Shown: positions 1-8,861 of the stretch, one piece after another
Position numbering within the stretch: the stretch's first letter is position 1
How the letters are laid out: each line of letters starts with the position of its first letter
From: Erwinia persicina NBRC 102418
Lineage (GTDB): Bacteria; Pseudomonadota; Gammaproteobacteria; Enterobacterales; Enterobacteriaceae
Direction: 5' to 3'
DNA length: 64,000 nucleotides
Assembly: GCF_001571305.1 (NCBI RefSeq)
Contig: NZ_BCTN01000007.1
Span: 62,001 to 126,000 of the forward strand
Translations under genes and position numbers: made by a program
The notes under the pieces: generated by a model
The model's input: only the letters and a program-made list of their open reading frames with translations
Told to the model about the DNA's origin: nothing
The model's database searches: none

Positions 1-802
1 GACGTTCAGCACCATTGGAAAGAAAATCAACACGACCCTGTCGCGAATAGCTTTTGTCAGTAAGTAATGCGATTTCTACTTTTGCGGCTGGAGAACTGTT
101 GAGTTTAGCATTGGCTCGATTTGCAGCGAAAAACTGCAAATAAGTACGTTCGTCAATATCAAAATAGACATACAGAGGGTCAATTGAAACGATTGTCGTC
201 AGTGGTGTAACGCCGCTGGCAACATAATTCCCCTCAGTCACCAAAGTTTGACCTACACGCCCACTAATTGGCGCGGTGACATGGGTAAAACTTAACTCAA
301 GCTGTGCTGATTCAAGCTTTGCTTTGGCTGCATCCACCTGTGCTTTTCTGGCATTCAGTGTGGCAATGGCAGTATCGAGATTAGCGCGCGAAACAATTTT
401 TTGAGCAAACAATTTTTCAGTACGAGAATATTCAGCTTTAGCCAGCATCAATGCGGCTTCTGTTTCTCGCAAACCTGCTTTTGCATTATTAAACGCAGCT
501 TGTAACACCCGTGGATCAATAAGAAATAGTTCGCTGCCCTTTTCGACAAAATGTCCTTCAGGCATATTTACTTTCTGTATATAGCCGGCAACTCTTGGAC
601 GTAATTCAACGTGATTAACCGCTGTGAGAGACCCCGTGAGTTCTGCAAAGGGGGTTATTGGCCTGACAATCACTTCGGCCACTGGAGCAGAAGCCGGTGC
701 TGTTGGCGCCGCCGGTGTGGAGTCGACTTCTTTGCAGCCAGCAATAGCTAGCGCAAGGCTTATTGCCGCTGTGAGCAGTGTTATTTTTCTGACGTTCATC
801 AT
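1..802 (-). CDS. RND efflux periplasmic adaptor lipoprotein (3' end cut by window)
   Basis: This is the N-terminal ~267 residues of an AcrA/MexA-type membrane fusion protein, which links an inner-membrane RND pump to an outer-membrane channel. The protein begins with a lipoprotein signal ending in a lipobox (LAIAGC), so it should be anchored to the inner membrane facing the periplasm. A biotinyl-lipoyl-like part (ELRPRVAGYIQKV, then EGHFVEKGSELFLIDP), an alpha-helical hairpin rich in Ala/Lys/Glu, and the returning lipoyl half (FTHVTAPISGRVGQTLVTEG) follow in the usual order. Two adjacent ATGs are possible; 802 is chosen because GGAAGG lies six bases upstream. The pump gene would lie left of the window. 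Substrate unknown. Confidence 0.9.
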   Translation of the reverse strand, partial: MMNVRKITLLTAAISLALAIAGCKEVDSTPAAPTAPASAPVAEVIVRPITPFAELTGSLTAVNHVELRPRVAGYIQKVNMPEGHFVEKGSELFLIDPRVLQAAFNNAKAGLRETEAALMLAKAEYSRTEKLFAQKIVSRANLDTAIATLNARKAQVDAAKAKLESAQLELSFTHVTAPISGRVGQTLVTEGNYVASGVTPLTTIVSIDPLYVYFDIDERTYLQFFAANRANAKLNSSPAAKVEIALLTDKSYSRQGRVDFLSNGAER

Positions 803-1345
803 GTTACCTTCCGCAACTGGAGACGAATGGGTTTTGCTGAGCCTTGGCAGCTCCTGCTGTATTTATCCGACTTGCCACGCCTGGAAGGTCAAGTATTTTT
901 TTGCGAAAAAAAATATAAATTTCCAGAAAATACACTGATTATCAGGTAAAGACAGTATAAATAGTTAAAGTAAGGATGACTTAAAACCCATTAAAAATTA
1001 TCAGACCGCTTAGAAGACATTAAAAAATTCAGGAAATTATTTGTGCTAAAATAATATTAACCGCACTTATTAAAACTTATTATGGCAGCGGATTTTTCGT
1101 GTTACTTCATCTGTGAAAAGCTTTTTGATATCGACGGATTTCGGGACGGCGATGATCGGGTGCCCGATGAATCGTATCTTACGCATAGCGATCTTCTCAG
1201 GTGACATAATCAGTATGCAGGAAGCTCTCTGAACGTGAATGGGCCATTTTGATGGGATACTTACACCACATGCTGTTATTCATTATGATATCCACTTCCG
1301 AAAAGAGTCCAGCGGGCTGAACGGTTCTACTTACAGGCTTATTGA
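803..1345. other. Intergenic, no recognisable gene
   Basis: AT-rich spacer upstream of the efflux adaptor. I looked for the divergent TetR-type regulator that often accompanies such pumps and found no trace. A 40-codon plus-strand ORF (1083-1205) is present but resembles nothing I know. The promoter for the adaptor should lie between about 810 and 1000. Confidence 0.5.
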
Positions 1346-1702
1346 ATGACACTGAATCTGTTCTGTTACCTGCTGCTGGCCCTGGCGGCCACCGGCAGCG
1401 CATTTCTGCCTCACCCTGTGGTGATGTGGTTCCTGCTGGCCAGCACACTGACATTTCTGATCTACGGCGGAGATAAACTGGCTGCCCGCAAAAGCTGGCG
1501 GCGGGTACCGGAGTTCACCTTGCTGGTCTTTGGCTTGCTGGGAGGATGGCCTGGCGCGATTGCCGGTCAGCAACGCTTTCGCCATAAAACGCAGAAGCAG
1601 CCCTTTAAAACGTACTTCATCATCAGTGCGGTGCTGAATGTGGTGGGGATGATCGCGATATATCATTTCTCTCCGGCCTTATTTACGCTCGTTTCGGGCT
1701 GA
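1346..1702 (+). CDS. DUF1294 family small membrane protein
   Basis: A 118-residue protein with three to four hydrophobic segments. It carries the family's signature: a YGGDKLAARKSWRRVPE block at about residues 40-56, then LLGGWPGAIAGQ and the charged FRHKTQKQPF stretch. DUF1294 proteins are predicted inner-membrane proteins of unknown function, sometimes fused to cold-shock domains; no such domain is here. It appears monocistronic, with no gene close upstream on the same strand and 364 bases before the next gene. The ribosome-binding site is weak. Family assignment is firm, function unknown. Confidence 0.85.
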   Translation: MTLNLFCYLLLALAATGSAFLPHPVVMWFLLASTLTFLIYGGDKLAARKSWRRVPEFTLLVFGLLGGWPGAIAGQQRFRHKTQKQPFKTYFIISAVLNVVGMIAIYHFSPALFTLVSG

Positions 1703-2066
1703 TTAATCCCTGAATGCACAGCGCGTCTGCAAGCCATCAGCGCCCTGCCCCCCCCTTTTTTGCGGCGTTTAACCGGGCCGTTTTGTTACCAGGGAAGCGG
1801 GTTATTCATCCTGACACGGGCGTGATGAACATCTCATTTTATGTATTACGACTGGACAGAGTGTTTAGGGAGATGCTAGTTATTAACGACGCGTGAGAAT
1901 GAGTTTAGATTTAAAATAAATATAAACGCTTCTCATCAGCCGGAAAACCATACAGTAATGTTTTGGGTCACCGAATCATTATTATCAGGGTAAGTGAATT
2001 GACAGCCCTCAGAGACATTTTTGTCTCTGAGGGCTTTTTTTATTTTTATTACCGAGGAGTCATTAA
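1703..2066 (+). promoter_or_regulatory. Leader region of the sugar operon
   Basis: This 364-base stretch has no supported gene. The AT-rich part around 1900-1990 is the probable promoter region of the downstream catabolic operon, and the segment ends in a strong terminator-like hairpin (listed separately) followed by GAGGAG at about 2055 as ribosome-binding site. The layout (promoter, leader, terminator, first gene) is that of an attenuated operon; I infer this from position, not from a mapped transcript. Confidence 0.45.
2005..2041 (+). terminator. Strong intrinsic terminator, probable antitermination target
   Basis: Perfect 13-bp stem (2005-2017 with 2022-2034) around a TTTT loop, followed directly by seven T residues. 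It ends only about 25 bases before the aldolase start codon, so transcripts entering from the leader would stop here unless antiterminated. The second gene of the operon encodes a GlpP-type RNA-binding antiterminator, making this hairpin its likely target. Confidence 0.85.
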
Positions 2067-2858
2067 ATGTCTAAACAGCGTCGTCTCTCAAGAATTTTTG
2101 CAAAAGATGGTAAATCCGTCACGTTAGCACTGGATGGTTACCATTTCTCAATTAAAACAGAAGGAATAGATAATACGATAAACCAGCTTCCTGCTCTGGT
2201 TGAAAAGGGTCTGGACTGCGCGCTGGTGTCTTATGGCATGCTGAAAAATTTTCCAGCTGCACTGAATAACGTTCCGGTGATATTACGCGTCGATAGTACG
2301 GTAAGTATTTTTGATAATAGCGTACCGGATACCACCCCCGTCTTCTCCGTTGAAGACGCACTGAAAGTCGCGGCTGAAGGCGTGGTTTGCATGACCTTCC
2401 CGGGCGCGTTTAACGAAGAGAAAACCCACGTTATGGCAATGCAACTCGCCCGGGCGGCAGATCGCTGGAATATGCCCCTGATTGTGGAGTCACTTCCCTA
2501 CGGATATGCCGTAACCAATGATGATTCTAACAACCCGACCGTCATTGCCGCATCGGCCAGAGCGGCGGTAGAACTGGGTGCTGACGTCATCAAAACACGC
2601 TTCACAGGGACTGCCGATGACCACCTGATTGTCGAAGCAGCAGGCGTCCCTGTCCTGGCGCTCGGCGGCCCTAAAACAGATATCAGCGGTTACTTTACGT
2701 TCGTTCAACACTGTATGCAGGCAGGGGCAAAAGGCGTGGCCGTGGGGCGCAATATCACTCAGGATCCACAGCCTGAAAAAGTGGTGGCCGGCCTCAATGC
2801 CATTATCCATGAAAACGCGACGGCGGAAGACGCATACAGCCTTTATATGGCCAGATAA
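2067..2858 (+). CDS. DeoC/LsrF/FbaB-type class I aldolase
   Basis: A 263-residue TIM-barrel aldolase of the DeoC/LacD/FbaB/LsrF superfamily, which cleaves phosphorylated ketoses or related substrates through a lysine Schiff base. The N-terminal strand TLALDGYHF corresponds to the family's LALDxG region, and DVIKTRF at about residue 175 holds the expected Schiff-base lysine. GVPVLALGGPK and GAKGVAVGRNI form the C-terminal phosphate-binding loops. It is the first gene of an operon with a GlpP-like antiterminator, an FGGY kinase, an SDR, a 2-hydroxyacid dehydrogenase and a PTS EIIC, which suggests it acts on the phosphorylated product of the transported sugar or polyol. Exact substrate cannot be read from sequence. 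Confidence 0.85.
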   Translation: MSKQRRLSRIFAKDGKSVTLALDGYHFSIKTEGIDNTINQLPALVEKGLDCALVSYGMLKNFPAALNNVPVILRVDSTVSIFDNSVPDTTPVFSVEDALKVAAEGVVCMTFPGAFNEEKTHVMAMQLARAADRWNMPLIVESLPYGYAVTNDDSNNPTVIAASARAAVELGADVIKTRFTGTADDHLIVEAAGVPVLALGGPKTDISGYFTFVQHCMQAGAKGVAVGRNITQDPQPEKVVAGLNAIIHENATAEDAYSLYMAR

Positions 2859-2872
2859 CATCGGATATCACT

Positions 2873-3423
2873 ATGTTCTTAAATAACACCATCATTCCCT
2901 CCATCAGGAAATATAAAAACTTTGATAAAGCACTGTCCAGCGCATCGGAATATGTGCTTCTGTCAGAAGCCAATATCGGCAACCTGCAATCCCTGATTGG
3001 CAAATGTCATCAGGGGGGTAAAAAAGTATTAATCCACCTGGATTTGCTCGGTGGATTTAAACCTGACCCTGCGGGGATCAACCTGCTAAAAAACTACTAT
3101 AAGGTCGATGGTGTTATTTCCTCTAACCTTTCAGCATTGCGCCATGCCAAAAAAGAGGGATTACTGACTATTTCCGGGTTTTACTCATCGATTCGCGATC
3201 GCTGGATCAGTCAATCGAGATTGTTAAACATAACCCTCCCGATGCAATAGAAATTTTACCTGCTGAATATGCCTGCCAGTGCCTGGCGTTGATTAGCCGG
3301 AATTTAAAAGGCTTTGACGTGGTATTCATCGCGGGGGGATTTGTTAAGCGGCAATATCTTGTCGAAAAGATATTCCATGCCGGTTTTAAAGGAATAACCA
3401 CCAGCGAACCTGGCTTATGGTAA
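2873..3423 (+). pseudogene. GlpP-type antiterminator, single-base frameshift
   Basis: The first 101 codons match the glycerol-3-phosphate-responsive antiterminator family (GlpP): KKVLIHLDLLGGFKPDP, then DGVISSN and AKKEGLLTIS. After 3175 the frame is lost, and the original frame closes at a stop near 3250. Adding one C in the run at 3173-3178 gives RVLLIDSRSLDQSIEIV, then PDAIEILPAEY, FIAGGF and a C-terminal LW ending at 3423, the family's conserved second half at normal length (~183 aa). Either the gene carries a one-base deletion or the sequence has an indel error. GlpP proteins bind leader RNA to prevent termination; the hairpin before the first operon gene is the natural target. Confidence 0.8.
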
Positions 3424-3443
3424 CCAATACGGAGTGCACGCTA

Positions 3444-4982
3444 ATGAATGATGAATACGTCATGGGCATTGATAATGGCGGTACCTTTACCAAGGCCGCT
3501 ATCTACGATCGCACAGGCAAGGCCGTGGCCAGTGCGGCAAAATCAACGCAAATGTTAACCCCCAGACCACACCATACTGAACGTGATATCGACGAACTAT
3601 GGGCAGCCAACCTTGAGGTGATCAAACAGGCCCTTCAGCAGTCAGGTATCGATGCCAGACAGATCAAAGGTATTGCTATCACCGGCCATGGCAACGGGCT
3701 CTATCTGGTTGATGAAAGGGGGCGCCCGGTTCGTCATGGCATTATCTCCACCGACAGCCGGGCAAAGCAGCTCGTGGAGAAATGGCAGAACTCGCCTGAG
3801 TTTATGTCTCATATTCTGCCTAAGACCATGCAGTCCATCTGGGCCGGACAACCCGTTGCGCTGCTGGCCTGGCTGAAACAGCACGAACCTGAATCACTGC
3901 ATAAAACGCACACGATTTTTATGGTGAAAGATCTGATCCGCTTTTACCTGACCGGAGAAGCCTTCCTCGAACTCACCGATCTTTCGGGTACCAGCCTGAT
4001 CAATGTACGTGAGCGTGATTATGATGATGAGTTGCTCGCCTGGTGGGGCCTGGCCGATGTGCGCAATAAATTGCCGCCGATTAAACGCTCCACAGACTGC
4101 TGCGGCACCATCTCCGCGGAAGTGGCCCGTCTGACTGGCCTGCAGGCGGGAACGCCGGTGTCCGGTGGCGTATTCGATATTTCTGCCTCCTCTGTTGCCT
4201 GCGGGATCAACAGCCTCGATAAGCTGGCTATCATCACCGGGACGTGGAGTATCAACGAGTACGTCACCGATCGTCCGGTTATCGATAAAGCGCTGTTTAT
4301 GACGTCGATTTACCCGATTGAGGGAAAATGGCTGATAACCGAAGCCAGCCCAACCTCTGCCAGCAATCTGGAGTGGTTCATTAATAATTTTATGGAGAGC
4401 GAGCGCGAAAAAGCGGCCGCAGAGGGCATCTCCGTATACGACCTGTGCAACACGCTTTTCTCCTCAACCACCCCCGAAGAAAGTCACCTGCTGTTCTTCC
4501 CGTTCGTATTTGGTTCTAACACCATTGCCGATGCCTCAGCCGGATTTATCGGTGTGAACAGCTTCCATAAAAAAGCGCACTTCCTGCGGGCGATTTATGA
4601 GGGCGTGGCGTTTAGTCACCTCTATCACACTGAGCGTCTCCGCCACCTCAACCCGGCGTTAAGCCGAACCATCCGTATTGCCGGTGGGGTTACCCACTCC
4701 CCGGTGTGGCTCCAGCTGTTCGCGGATATCTTCCAGTCCACGCTCGAGATTGTCGACGTCAAAGAACACGGCACATTAGGCACCGCCATGACGGCCGCCG
4801 TCATGGTCGGCTGGTTCGACGACGTTTTTGCGGCGTCCAGTGAGATGGTCCATGTCGCGCGAACCGTGATCCCCAACCCTGCCAGACAACAGATCTACCA
4901 CGACAAATACCAGCTTTATAAAAACCTGTTATCGGAGATGCAGTCTCCCTGGAAAAGCTGCAGCAATTACGTTTCACATTAA
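3444..4982 (+). CDS. FGGY-family carbohydrate kinase (LyxK-like)
   Basis: A 512-residue sugar kinase with the ASKHA fold. The phosphate-1 loop GIDNGGTFTKAAIYD opens the protein. AITGHGNGLYLVDERG, GTPVSGGVFDISASSVACG and TEASPTSASNLEWF match the FGGY domains, with overall similarity to E. coli LyxK (L-xylulose/3-keto-L-gulonate kinase). It would phosphorylate a free pentulose or polyol-derived ketose using ATP. The open frame extends to an ATG at 3417, but GGAG at 3431-3434 and homology favour 3444. An ATP-dependent kinase beside a PTS permease suggests the substrate is altered by the dehydrogenases after entry. Substrate unresolved. Confidence 0.88.
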   Translation: MNDEYVMGIDNGGTFTKAAIYDRTGKAVASAAKSTQMLTPRPHHTERDIDELWAANLEVIKQALQQSGIDARQIKGIAITGHGNGLYLVDERGRPVRHGIISTDSRAKQLVEKWQNSPEFMSHILPKTMQSIWAGQPVALLAWLKQHEPESLHKTHTIFMVKDLIRFYLTGEAFLELTDLSGTSLINVRERDYDDELLAWWGLADVRNKLPPIKRSTDCCGTISAEVARLTGLQAGTPVSGGVFDISASSVACGINSLDKLAIITGTWSINEYVTDRPVIDKALFMTSIYPIEGKWLITEASPTSASNLEWFINNFMESEREKAAAEGISVYDLCNTLFSSTTPEESHLLFFPFVFGSNTIADASAGFIGVNSFHKKAHFLRAIYEGVAFSHLYHTERLRHLNPALSRTIRIAGGVTHSPVWLQLFADIFQSTLEIVDVKEHGTLGTAMTAAVMVGWFDDVFAASSEMVHVARTVIPNPARQQIYHDKYQLYKNLLSEMQSPWKSCSNYVSH

Positions 4983-4993
4983 GCGAGGAAAGC

Positions 4994-5755
4994 ATGGATC
5001 TGAACTTAAAAAATCGTACGGCTATCGTCACCGGAGGCGCATCCGGGCTGGGCAAAGCGCTGGTTTTGTCACTGGCGAAGGAAGGGGTCAACATCTGTTT
5101 TACCTGGCAGCGCAACGAATCCCGTGCGCGGCAGCTGATTGAACAGGTGAAAGCAACAACCCCGGTGGAGATCATGGCTGTGAAAACCGATCTCTCCGAC
5201 GAACAGAGCCGTCATCAGCTGTTCACCACCTGCATTGAGAAACTGGGTAAGGCCGACATTCTGGTGAATAACGCCGGGATCTGGTTAAGCGGCTATGTCA
5301 GCGAATTAACCCATTACGACTGGGACCGGGTCATGAACGTCAACCTGAAAGCCGTCTTCCATCTCAGCCAGCTGTTTGTGAACCACTGCCGTGAACGGGA
5401 TCAGGCGGGCAGCATTCTGAACATTACTTCTCAGGCCGCGTTCCATGGTTCCACAACGGGCCATGCACACTATGCGGCCAGTAAAGCCGGCCTGGTGGCC
5501 TTTTCAATCTCACTGGCGCGCGAAGTCGCCAGGCAAAACATCAATGTGAACAACATTGCCGTCGGGCTTATGGATACCGAAATGATCCAGAGCCACATTG
5601 AACAGAATCCTGACTATTACCTCAGCCGTATTCCCGTGGGCCGGGTGGCACGACCCGATGAGATTGCCGACATCGGTGTCTTTATGGTTTCGCCTAAAAC
5701 CAGCTACATGACGGGAGCAACTGTGGATGTCACTGGCGGTATGTTGATGCGCTAA
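4994..5755 (+). CDS. SDR family NAD(P)-dependent oxidoreductase
   Basis: A 253-residue classical short-chain dehydrogenase. The cofactor motif TGGASGLGK is near residue 14, NNAG near residue 92, and the catalytic residues are Ser146, Tyr160 and Lys164 in the YAASK block. The C-terminal PDEIADIGVFM and DVTGGMLMR are typical of FabG/KduD-like sugar and polyol dehydrogenases. It starts 11 bases after the kinase stop, in the same operon, so it probably oxidises or reduces the transported sugar alcohol or its ketose. The precise substrate cannot be read. Confidence 0.87.
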   Translation: MDLNLKNRTAIVTGGASGLGKALVLSLAKEGVNICFTWQRNESRARQLIEQVKATTPVEIMAVKTDLSDEQSRHQLFTTCIEKLGKADILVNNAGIWLSGYVSELTHYDWDRVMNVNLKAVFHLSQLFVNHCRERDQAGSILNITSQAAFHGSTTGHAHYAASKAGLVAFSISLAREVARQNINVNNIAVGLMDTEMIQSHIEQNPDYYLSRIPVGRVARPDEIADIGVFMVSPKTSYMTGATVDVTGGMLMR

Positions 5756-5771
5756 ATTTTGGAGAATGACT

Positions 5772-6767
5772 ATGAAATGTCTGGCGATAGCCGATCTTTT
5801 TATTAATACCACGATGATGGAAAACGGGCTGAAGGCGCTCCGCGATAGCGGCATTGAGGTAGACGTGCGCGAATGGTCGCACCCGTCGGTAGAAAAGTTG
5901 CAGCAGGATAATCTGCAGGTTGAACAGCACGGTTCAGAAGCCGTGATGTTACCTGATTCACTGCTGCAGGATGCAGAAGATGTCGACATCCTCATCGTTC
6001 AGTTTGCGCCGGTCAACACGGCAGTGCTGAATAAACTCCCAAAGCTGAAAATCATCGGCGTACTGCGTGGCGGCGTGGAAAACGTCAATCAGGAGGCTGC
6101 CAGTGCACGCGGCATTGAAGTGATGAATACACCGGGGCGTAATGCACGCAGCGTGGCTGAATTTACCGTCGGGATGATACTGGCGGAAATGCGCAACATA
6201 GCACGCTCCTGTGACGCGCTGCGCGATAAAAGCTGGCGGGCAAAAATGCCTAATCAGCAGGCCATTCCCGAGCTGGGCGGCAAGGTGATAGGCCTGGTGG
6301 GGCTGGGCCACATTGCCCGCCTGGTTGCAGGCTTTCTCAGGGGCTTTGGTACGCAGATTATTTTCTATGACAAATACGTAGCCGGTGATGAATGTTATGA
6401 AAAAGTCGACTCGCTGGATGAGCTGGTAAAACGCGCCGATGTGGTGTCGCTACACGCGCGCCTGACGCCGGAAACCACGCATCTTATCAACGCTCAGCAC
6501 TTCAGATTAATGAAACGGAGCGCAATTATAGTCAATACAGCGCGATCGGGTTTAATTAATGAACAGGATCTTATTGCGGCGTTAAAGGCAGGCGAGATCA
6601 TGGGTGCCGCACTGGATACCTTTGATCATGAACCGCTGCCTGATGACAGCGATTTCTATTCCCTGAAAAATGTCACCATTACGCCACATATCGCAGGCAG
6701 TACCATTGATGCGTTCAGCCACTCACCGAAGTTATTTTCTGAGAGGTTACTCAGAAAAATAAATTAA
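5772..6767 (+). CDS. D-isomer 2-hydroxyacid dehydrogenase
   Basis: A 331-residue NAD-dependent 2-hydroxyacid dehydrogenase of the SerA/GhrB family. The Rossmann motif GLVGLGHIARLVAGF lies in the middle, and the catalytic Arg258 (NTARSG) and His306 (ITPHIAGST) are present. VLRGGVENVNQEA and NAAR-like SVAEFTVGM are family blocks. The open frame begins at 5766, but GGAG at 5761-5764 fits only the second ATG at 5772. It lies 16 bases after the SDR gene in the same operon. It likely reduces or oxidises a short hydroxyacid produced in the pathway; substrate unknown. Confidence 0.87.
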   Translation: MKCLAIADLFINTTMMENGLKALRDSGIEVDVREWSHPSVEKLQQDNLQVEQHGSEAVMLPDSLLQDAEDVDILIVQFAPVNTAVLNKLPKLKIIGVLRGGVENVNQEAASARGIEVMNTPGRNARSVAEFTVGMILAEMRNIARSCDALRDKSWRAKMPNQQAIPELGGKVIGLVGLGHIARLVAGFLRGFGTQIIFYDKYVAGDECYEKVDSLDELVKRADVVSLHARLTPETTHLINAQHFRLMKRSAIIVNTARSGLINEQDLIAALKAGEIMGAALDTFDHEPLPDDSDFYSLKNVTITPHIAGSTIDAFSHSPKLFSERLLRKIN

Positions 6768-6850
6768 CGCCGATAACTCGTCGATCTTTATCTTCCCGGT
6801 CAGGCACGGAGACACGCGCGCCCGGCCGGGCCTCTGATTAAGGAATTATC

Positions 6851-8113
6851 ATGGATATTATTAACAGCATTATTAATCTGGGGGCATCAGTCATGATGCC
6901 CATCATATTTTTTATTATTGCCCTGTGTTTTGGGGTCAAGCCCGGTACCGCATTTAAAGCCGGCATGCTGGTCGGGATCGGTTTTGAAGGCGTTGGGCTG
7001 GTCATCGGCCTGCTACTGACCAGTATTGGCCCGGCTTCACAGGCGATGGTAGAGCGTATTGGCCTGACACTGACGGTGGTGGATACCGGATGGCCGACCG
7101 CATCGACTATCGGCTGGGGATCCCCGTTAATGTTACCCGTGGTGATCGGCTTTATCATAATCAATCTGGTCATGTTGCTGCTGAAAATAACCCGAACCGT
7201 CAATATTGATATTTTTAACTACTGGATATTTTTGATTATGGGTTCAGTGGTTTATGCAGGCACCGGCAACTACTGGCTTTCAGTGGGGATCACCTTCGGG
7301 ATATTTATTCTGACGCTGGTAGCGGCAGACATGACCGCCCCTTACTTACAGAAAAACTATAACCTCAAGGGTATTTCATTTCCCCACCTGACCTGCATTG
7401 CTTACGTTCCTTTTGGTATTGCCTGTAATTATATTATCGATAAAATTCCCTTTATTAATAAAATCAACTTCAACCCGGAAAGCATCAATAAAAAATTTGG
7501 TGTATTTGGAGAACCACTGACGCTGGGTTTTGTTCTGGGCCTGATGCTGGCGTTTCTTGCCGGATATCCTATCTCCGCCGCCGTTTCCCTGGCGATTAAG
7601 GTATCGGCCGCTATGCTGTTACTGCCGAAGATGATCGACATCCTGGTGCAGGGGCTGTTGATCGTTCGCGATGCTGCAGAAGCCAAACTGAAAGCAAAAT
7701 TCCCCGGCCGTGACTTCTATATCGGTATGGATACCGCCCTGCTGATTGGTGAACCGTCAGTGCTGGCTACCGGCCTGCTGTTAATCCCGATGGCGGTCGT
7801 ACTGTCCATCATTCTGCCGGGTAACCGCGTGCTGCCGTTTGTCGATCTCGCTTCACTGATGTTCCTGCTGGCAATGGTGACGCCATTCTGCCGGCGCAAC
7901 ATGTTCCGCATGTTTATTACCGGCACGCTGATCATCACCTGTACGCTGTACGTCGGGACGGACATTTCGAAAGAGTACACTCAGGCGGCAGTGAACTCCC
8001 ATATTCCGGTTCCCGAGGGTATGTCCGAAATTACCAATATTGTCGGCGGTGCGACCACCCCAGTCGGCTGGCTGGCGGTGAAATTCGGAGAGCTGTTTAG
8101 CTCTGCGCCCTGA
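6851..8113 (+). CDS. PTS galactitol-type permease, EIIC component
   Basis: A 420-residue polytopic membrane protein of the galactitol (GatC) PTS EIIC family, which carries a polyol or sugar across the inner membrane as it is phosphorylated. Family features include GTAFKAGMLVGIGFEGVGLVIGL near residues 32-54, DTGWPTASTIGWGSP near 82-96 (probable substrate loop), and about ten membrane segments. The matching EIIA and EIIB genes, normally adjacent, are not in this operon: downstream lies only a hairpin and an IS remnant. Either they were lost or they are encoded elsewhere. It follows the dehydrogenase gene after 83 bases. Confidence 0.88.
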   Translation: MDIINSIINLGASVMMPIIFFIIALCFGVKPGTAFKAGMLVGIGFEGVGLVIGLLLTSIGPASQAMVERIGLTLTVVDTGWPTASTIGWGSPLMLPVVIGFIIINLVMLLLKITRTVNIDIFNYWIFLIMGSVVYAGTGNYWLSVGITFGIFILTLVAADMTAPYLQKNYNLKGISFPHLTCIAYVPFGIACNYIIDKIPFINKINFNPESINKKFGVFGEPLTLGFVLGLMLAFLAGYPISAAVSLAIKVSAAMLLLPKMIDILVQGLLIVRDAAEAKLKAKFPGRDFYIGMDTALLIGEPSVLATGLLLIPMAVVLSIILPGNRVLPFVDLASLMFLLAMVTPFCRRNMFRMFITGTLIITCTLYVGTDISKEYTQAAVNSHIPVPEGMSEITNIVGGATTPVGWLAVKFGELFSSAP

Positions 8114-8121
8114 CGATAGCG

Positions 8122-8143
8122 CTCTGCCTGGAAACAGGCAGAG
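8122..8143 (+). terminator. Hairpin after PTS EIIC gene
   Basis: A perfect 9-bp stem (8122-8130 with 8135-8143) around a GAAA tetraloop, nine bases after the EIIC stop. There is no T-run, so termination may be weak or the hairpin may act as an mRNA 3' stabiliser. Confidence 0.5.
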
Positions 8144-8249
8144 GGTAATAAATGGGTGATGTGAGAGATTGCTCATCGCGTTACTGAGTGTTGATGGGTA
8201 AAAAACCACATTCTGGTGGCTTCAATACTTATATCATTTTGGTGCGGAG

Positions 8250-8857
8250 GGCAGTGCATAGATGACGAAATCCATCGACAAGGTCAGGTTGGGCGCCGCC
8301 GGGAGGAGCAGCGGCAGACGTTCCATTGCCAGCCCTTTATGACGTCGTCTGCGTTTTACACTTAGCACGTTCAGATGATAAAAGCGGTACACACGCTTGT
8401 GATTAACATGAAGGCTTTCACGGCGCAGTAACTGCCAGATGCGGCGGTAACCTAAATGCCTGCGCTCCAGTGCCAGCTCAGTGATGCGCGCTGAGGAATG
8501 AGCATCAGCCGTTGGACGCTGAGCCTCATAGCGGCAGGTCGATAGGGACAAGCATGTAAGCCTGAAGGCACGACGTAGCGACAGACCGGTCGCATCACAC
8601 ATCAAATCCACGGCTTCCCGCTTCTGGTCTGTCGTCAGTACTTTCGCCCAGGAGCCAGCTGAAGCGCCTCCTTATTGAGTATGGTTTTGGCGAGCAGCTT
8701 CTTGAGTCGGGCATTCTCCTCTTCAAGTAACTTAAGCCGCTTAACTTCCGGCACTTCCATGTAGCCAAACTTCTTACGCCAGGTGTAAAAGATGGCGTCT
8801 GAAATAGCATGTTTGCGGCAGAACTCTCGGGCTGAAACCCCGGCTTCGGCCTCGTGG
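8250..8857 (-). mobile_element. IS3-family (IS1222-like) remnant
   Basis: This stretch closely parallels the complete IS at 10637-11857 but lacks both ends. On the minus strand, orfA runs in frame from about 8857 (its first ~35 bases and the IS end are gone) to about 8635. orfB (8611 down to about 8250) covers only the N-terminal third: the helix-turn-helix-like region, RYEAQRP and HVNHKRVYR. The catalytic DDE part is missing. It abuts a decayed conjugative-element gene on the right and the truncated sugar operon on the left, so it marks a deletion junction. Non-functional. Confidence 0.85.
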
Positions 8858-8861
8858 AGAC

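Noticed and set aside
1083-1205. A 40-codon plus-strand ORF in the gap upstream of DUF1294
   Set aside because: No ribosome-binding site or recognisable content; too short to support.
8236-8256. Partial similarity to the tRNA-Leu 3' end (TTGGTGC followed by GGAGG)
   Set aside because: Only a loose match of about a dozen bases, and it overlaps the IS-remnant edge; not enough for an attachment site.
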